Source of the DNA: an uncultured Gammaproteobacteria bacterium | GTDB taxonomy: Bacteria; Pseudomonadota; Gammaproteobacteria; Pseudomonadales; Pseudohongiellaceae | Length of the DNA stretch: 5,132 bases | Assembly: GCA_903926285.1 (NCBI GenBank) | Contig: CAIYIP010000455.1 | Location: 1-5,132 of the forward strand | Reading direction: 5' to 3' | Shown: in pieces, positions 3,740-5,132 of the stretch | Layout: the number at the start of each line of letters is the position of its first letter | Position numbering within the stretch: position 1 is the first letter of the stretch | The notes under the pieces: generated by a model | Told to the model about the DNA's origin: nothing | The model's database searches: none | What the model saw: the letters and a program-made list of their open reading frames with translations, nothing else | Translations under genes and position numbers: made by a program

Positions 3740-5132
3740 GTGCGATTTAACAACCAAACTAACATAAGCATCTTGTTGATTTCATTAACGTTATCTGCGT
3801 GCAGCAGCTTTCCTGGCGAAATCGATACCCCGGCACTCGAAAGTCAAGCCCCTGTTGTCGAAAACACAACTTATGGCGAATCTGTAGTAGAAATCCTCGT
3901 GTCGGAAGCTGAGGCAAGGCGTAAGCGGGCTTTTTCCAATGTTCCACCCGCAACAGAAACTCAAGATGCAACTGATCCATCTGCCGTACAGCCAATAACC
4001 CCCACCGTAGAGATGACTGCCAACCGCATCGTCGAAAGATCCATCAACGACTTCCTGCAAAACCGCCAATCCCTGCTCCGTACCTGGATCAGCCGTGGCC
4101 AGATTTATTTTCCGATGATTGAGAAAATTTTTGCTGAAGAAGGCATCCCCGACGAGCTGAAATACCTTGCTCTCGGCGAAAGCAGCCTCACCCCCACTAT
4201 TCGCAGCACCGCTGGTGCCGTAGGCATGTGGCAGTTTATGGCTCCTACCGCACGCGGCGAAGGCTTGCGCGTTGATTCCTGGGTGGATGAACGCCGCGAC
4301 CCCGAAAAATCAACCCGCGCCGCCGCCAAGCACTTAAGAGCATTGAATGAAAGTTATAACGGCCTCTGGGATTTGTCGCTGGCTGGTTATAACTGCAGTT
4401 ACCGTTGCATCAAACGCGCAGTGGAAAAGGCCGGCGGAACCCTGGAAGATCCACCCTCTTTCTGGGATATCTACCCCAACCTACCGCGCGAGACCCGTGA
4501 ATTTGTCCCAAGCTACATAGCAGCCTCCCTGATTGTTTCCAACCCTTCCCTGTATGGCATAGAAGTGGACGGTCTCGGGCAGGAATTTGCCTACGATGTT
4601 GTCAATATCCAGGGCATGCTGAGCTTGGAAGAGGCGGCACGACTGGCTGGTGCAGACATGGCTACCATCCACAATCTCAATCCTGCGCTGCTCAAGTCCA
4701 CCCTGCCAGAAGGTGCTGAGCCCTACAAGCTGAAAATTCCGTTAGGAAGTTACGACCATTTTGTTGCTGCGTTCAATCAGGCCCTGCCCACGAGTGTTGC
4801 TGGTACAGGCGAATATCTCGTCCAGAGTGGCGACAGTCTCGGCAAGATAGGGAAGAAATTCGGCGTAACCACCGATGAACTGCGCTCAGCCAACGGCATA
4901 AGCGGCGATCTGATTAAACTCAACCAGAAATTGCTGGTACCCGGAATGGGATCTGTGGGCAGTATCAGTATTGCGAGTTCCGAGCGTGAATTTGTAGCTT
5001 ATGACGCTCCCTTGTACCGCCCCATCAAACTTGGCGAAGAGTTCAAACTGGTACAGCAGTCCGGTTCTACTCCTGAAAAACCCCTTGTGGCCGTTAGTCT
5101 TGAAGTGGCGGGCGAGGATGAAGGTGTTATCA
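3740..5132 (+). CDS. mltD: MltD-type lytic transglycosylase lipoprotein with LysM, 3' end outside window
   Basis: The enzyme should cleave the MurNAc-GlcNAc bond of peptidoglycan in the periplasm, probably from the outer membrane. GTG 3740-3742 follows a GAGA motif and an in-frame TAG at 3734. Residues 1-21 are a lipoprotein signal: Arg2, a hydrophobic ISILLISLTLSA core and lipobox LSAC with Cys21; Ser22 favours the outer membrane. Residues 22-90 are a variable linker. The SLT domain (about 130-245) has LALGESS with catalytic Glu147, AGAVGMWQFM (158-167) and LPRETREFVPSYIAA (248-262). A region at about 288-345 resembles the stretch between SLT and LysM in other MltD proteins. LysM spans 358-402. 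At least 464 residues are present and the frame is still open. Oddities: GYNCSYRCIKRA (216-227) replaces the usual YN-x-GPG-type motif, and the SLT segment DSWVDERRDPEKST resembles Bacteroidota-type homologues more than E. coli MltD. Minus-strand frames inside it are shadows. Confidence 0.9.
   Translation, partial: MRFNNQTNISILLISLTLSACSSFPGEIDTPALESQAPVVENTTYGESVVEILVSEAEARRKRAFSNVPPATETQDATDPSAVQPITPTVEMTANRIVERSINDFLQNRQSLLRTWISRGQIYFPMIEKIFAEEGIPDELKYLALGESSLTPTIRSTAGAVGMWQFMAPTARGEGLRVDSWVDERRDPEKSTRAAAKHLRALNESYNGLWDLSLAGYNCSYRCIKRAVEKAGGTLEDPPSFWDIYPNLPRETREFVPSYIAASLIVSNPSLYGIEVDGLGQEFAYDVVNIQGMLSLEEAARLAGADMATIHNLNPALLKSTLPEGAEPYKLKIPLGSYDHFVAAFNQALPTSVAGTGEYLVQSGDSLGKIGKKFGVTTDELRSANGISGDLIKLNQKLLVPGMGSVGSISIASSEREFVAYDAPLYRPIKLGEEFKLVQQSGSTPEKPLVAVSLEVAGEDEGVI

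Noticed and set aside
3759..4672. Several minus-strand open frames
   Set aside because: All lie opposite the continuous transglycosylase frame, which has clear domain motifs, and none has recognisable content.

Overview
The window looks like ordinary chromosome from a gammaproteobacterium. The evidence is the contiguous minus-strand set tsaD-folB-folK and the close resemblance of the FolB and TsaD proteins to gammaproteobacterial ones. A Cellvibrionales- or Pseudomonas-like relative is my inference, not shown. No transposase, integrase, phage gene, CRISPR array, tRNA or rRNA was seen.

Layout, left to right. Positions 1-166 hold the 5' end of a minus-strand AlkC-like HEAT-repeat DNA alkylation repair gene, which runs off the left edge and has a TTG start, a good ribosome binding site and a promoter candidate. 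Two perfect palindromes lie just upstream of that promoter. About 300 bases without a convincing gene follow. Next, on the minus strand, come a GNAT acetyltransferase of unknown substrate (573-1115), a 73-base imperfect inverted repeat (1129-1201), then folK-like (1353-1868), folB (1868-2239) and tsaD (2275-3300). A roughly 440-base gap with several small repeats separates tsaD from a divergent plus-strand gene. That gene starts with GTG at 3740, is still open at the right edge, and encodes an MltD-type lytic transglycosylase lipoprotein with a LysM domain.

How the genes relate. tsaD, folB and folK are tightly packed and read as one transcript: tsaD for the tRNA t6A modification, folB and folK for consecutive steps of folate synthesis. 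folB and folK overlap by one base (TAGTG), which suggests translational coupling. The acetyltransferase is on the same strand but 237 bases further on and may be transcribed separately. The transglycosylase (peptidoglycan turnover) and the AlkC-like gene (DNA repair) are functionally unrelated neighbours.

No new multi-gene system is evident. The points most worth a second look are the FolK-like protein with Thr in place of a key catalytic-loop Arg, the strong inverted repeat at 1129-1201, the double palindrome in front of the AlkC-like gene, the unusual transglycosylase, and the absence of rpsU and plsY from places where related genomes often carry them.
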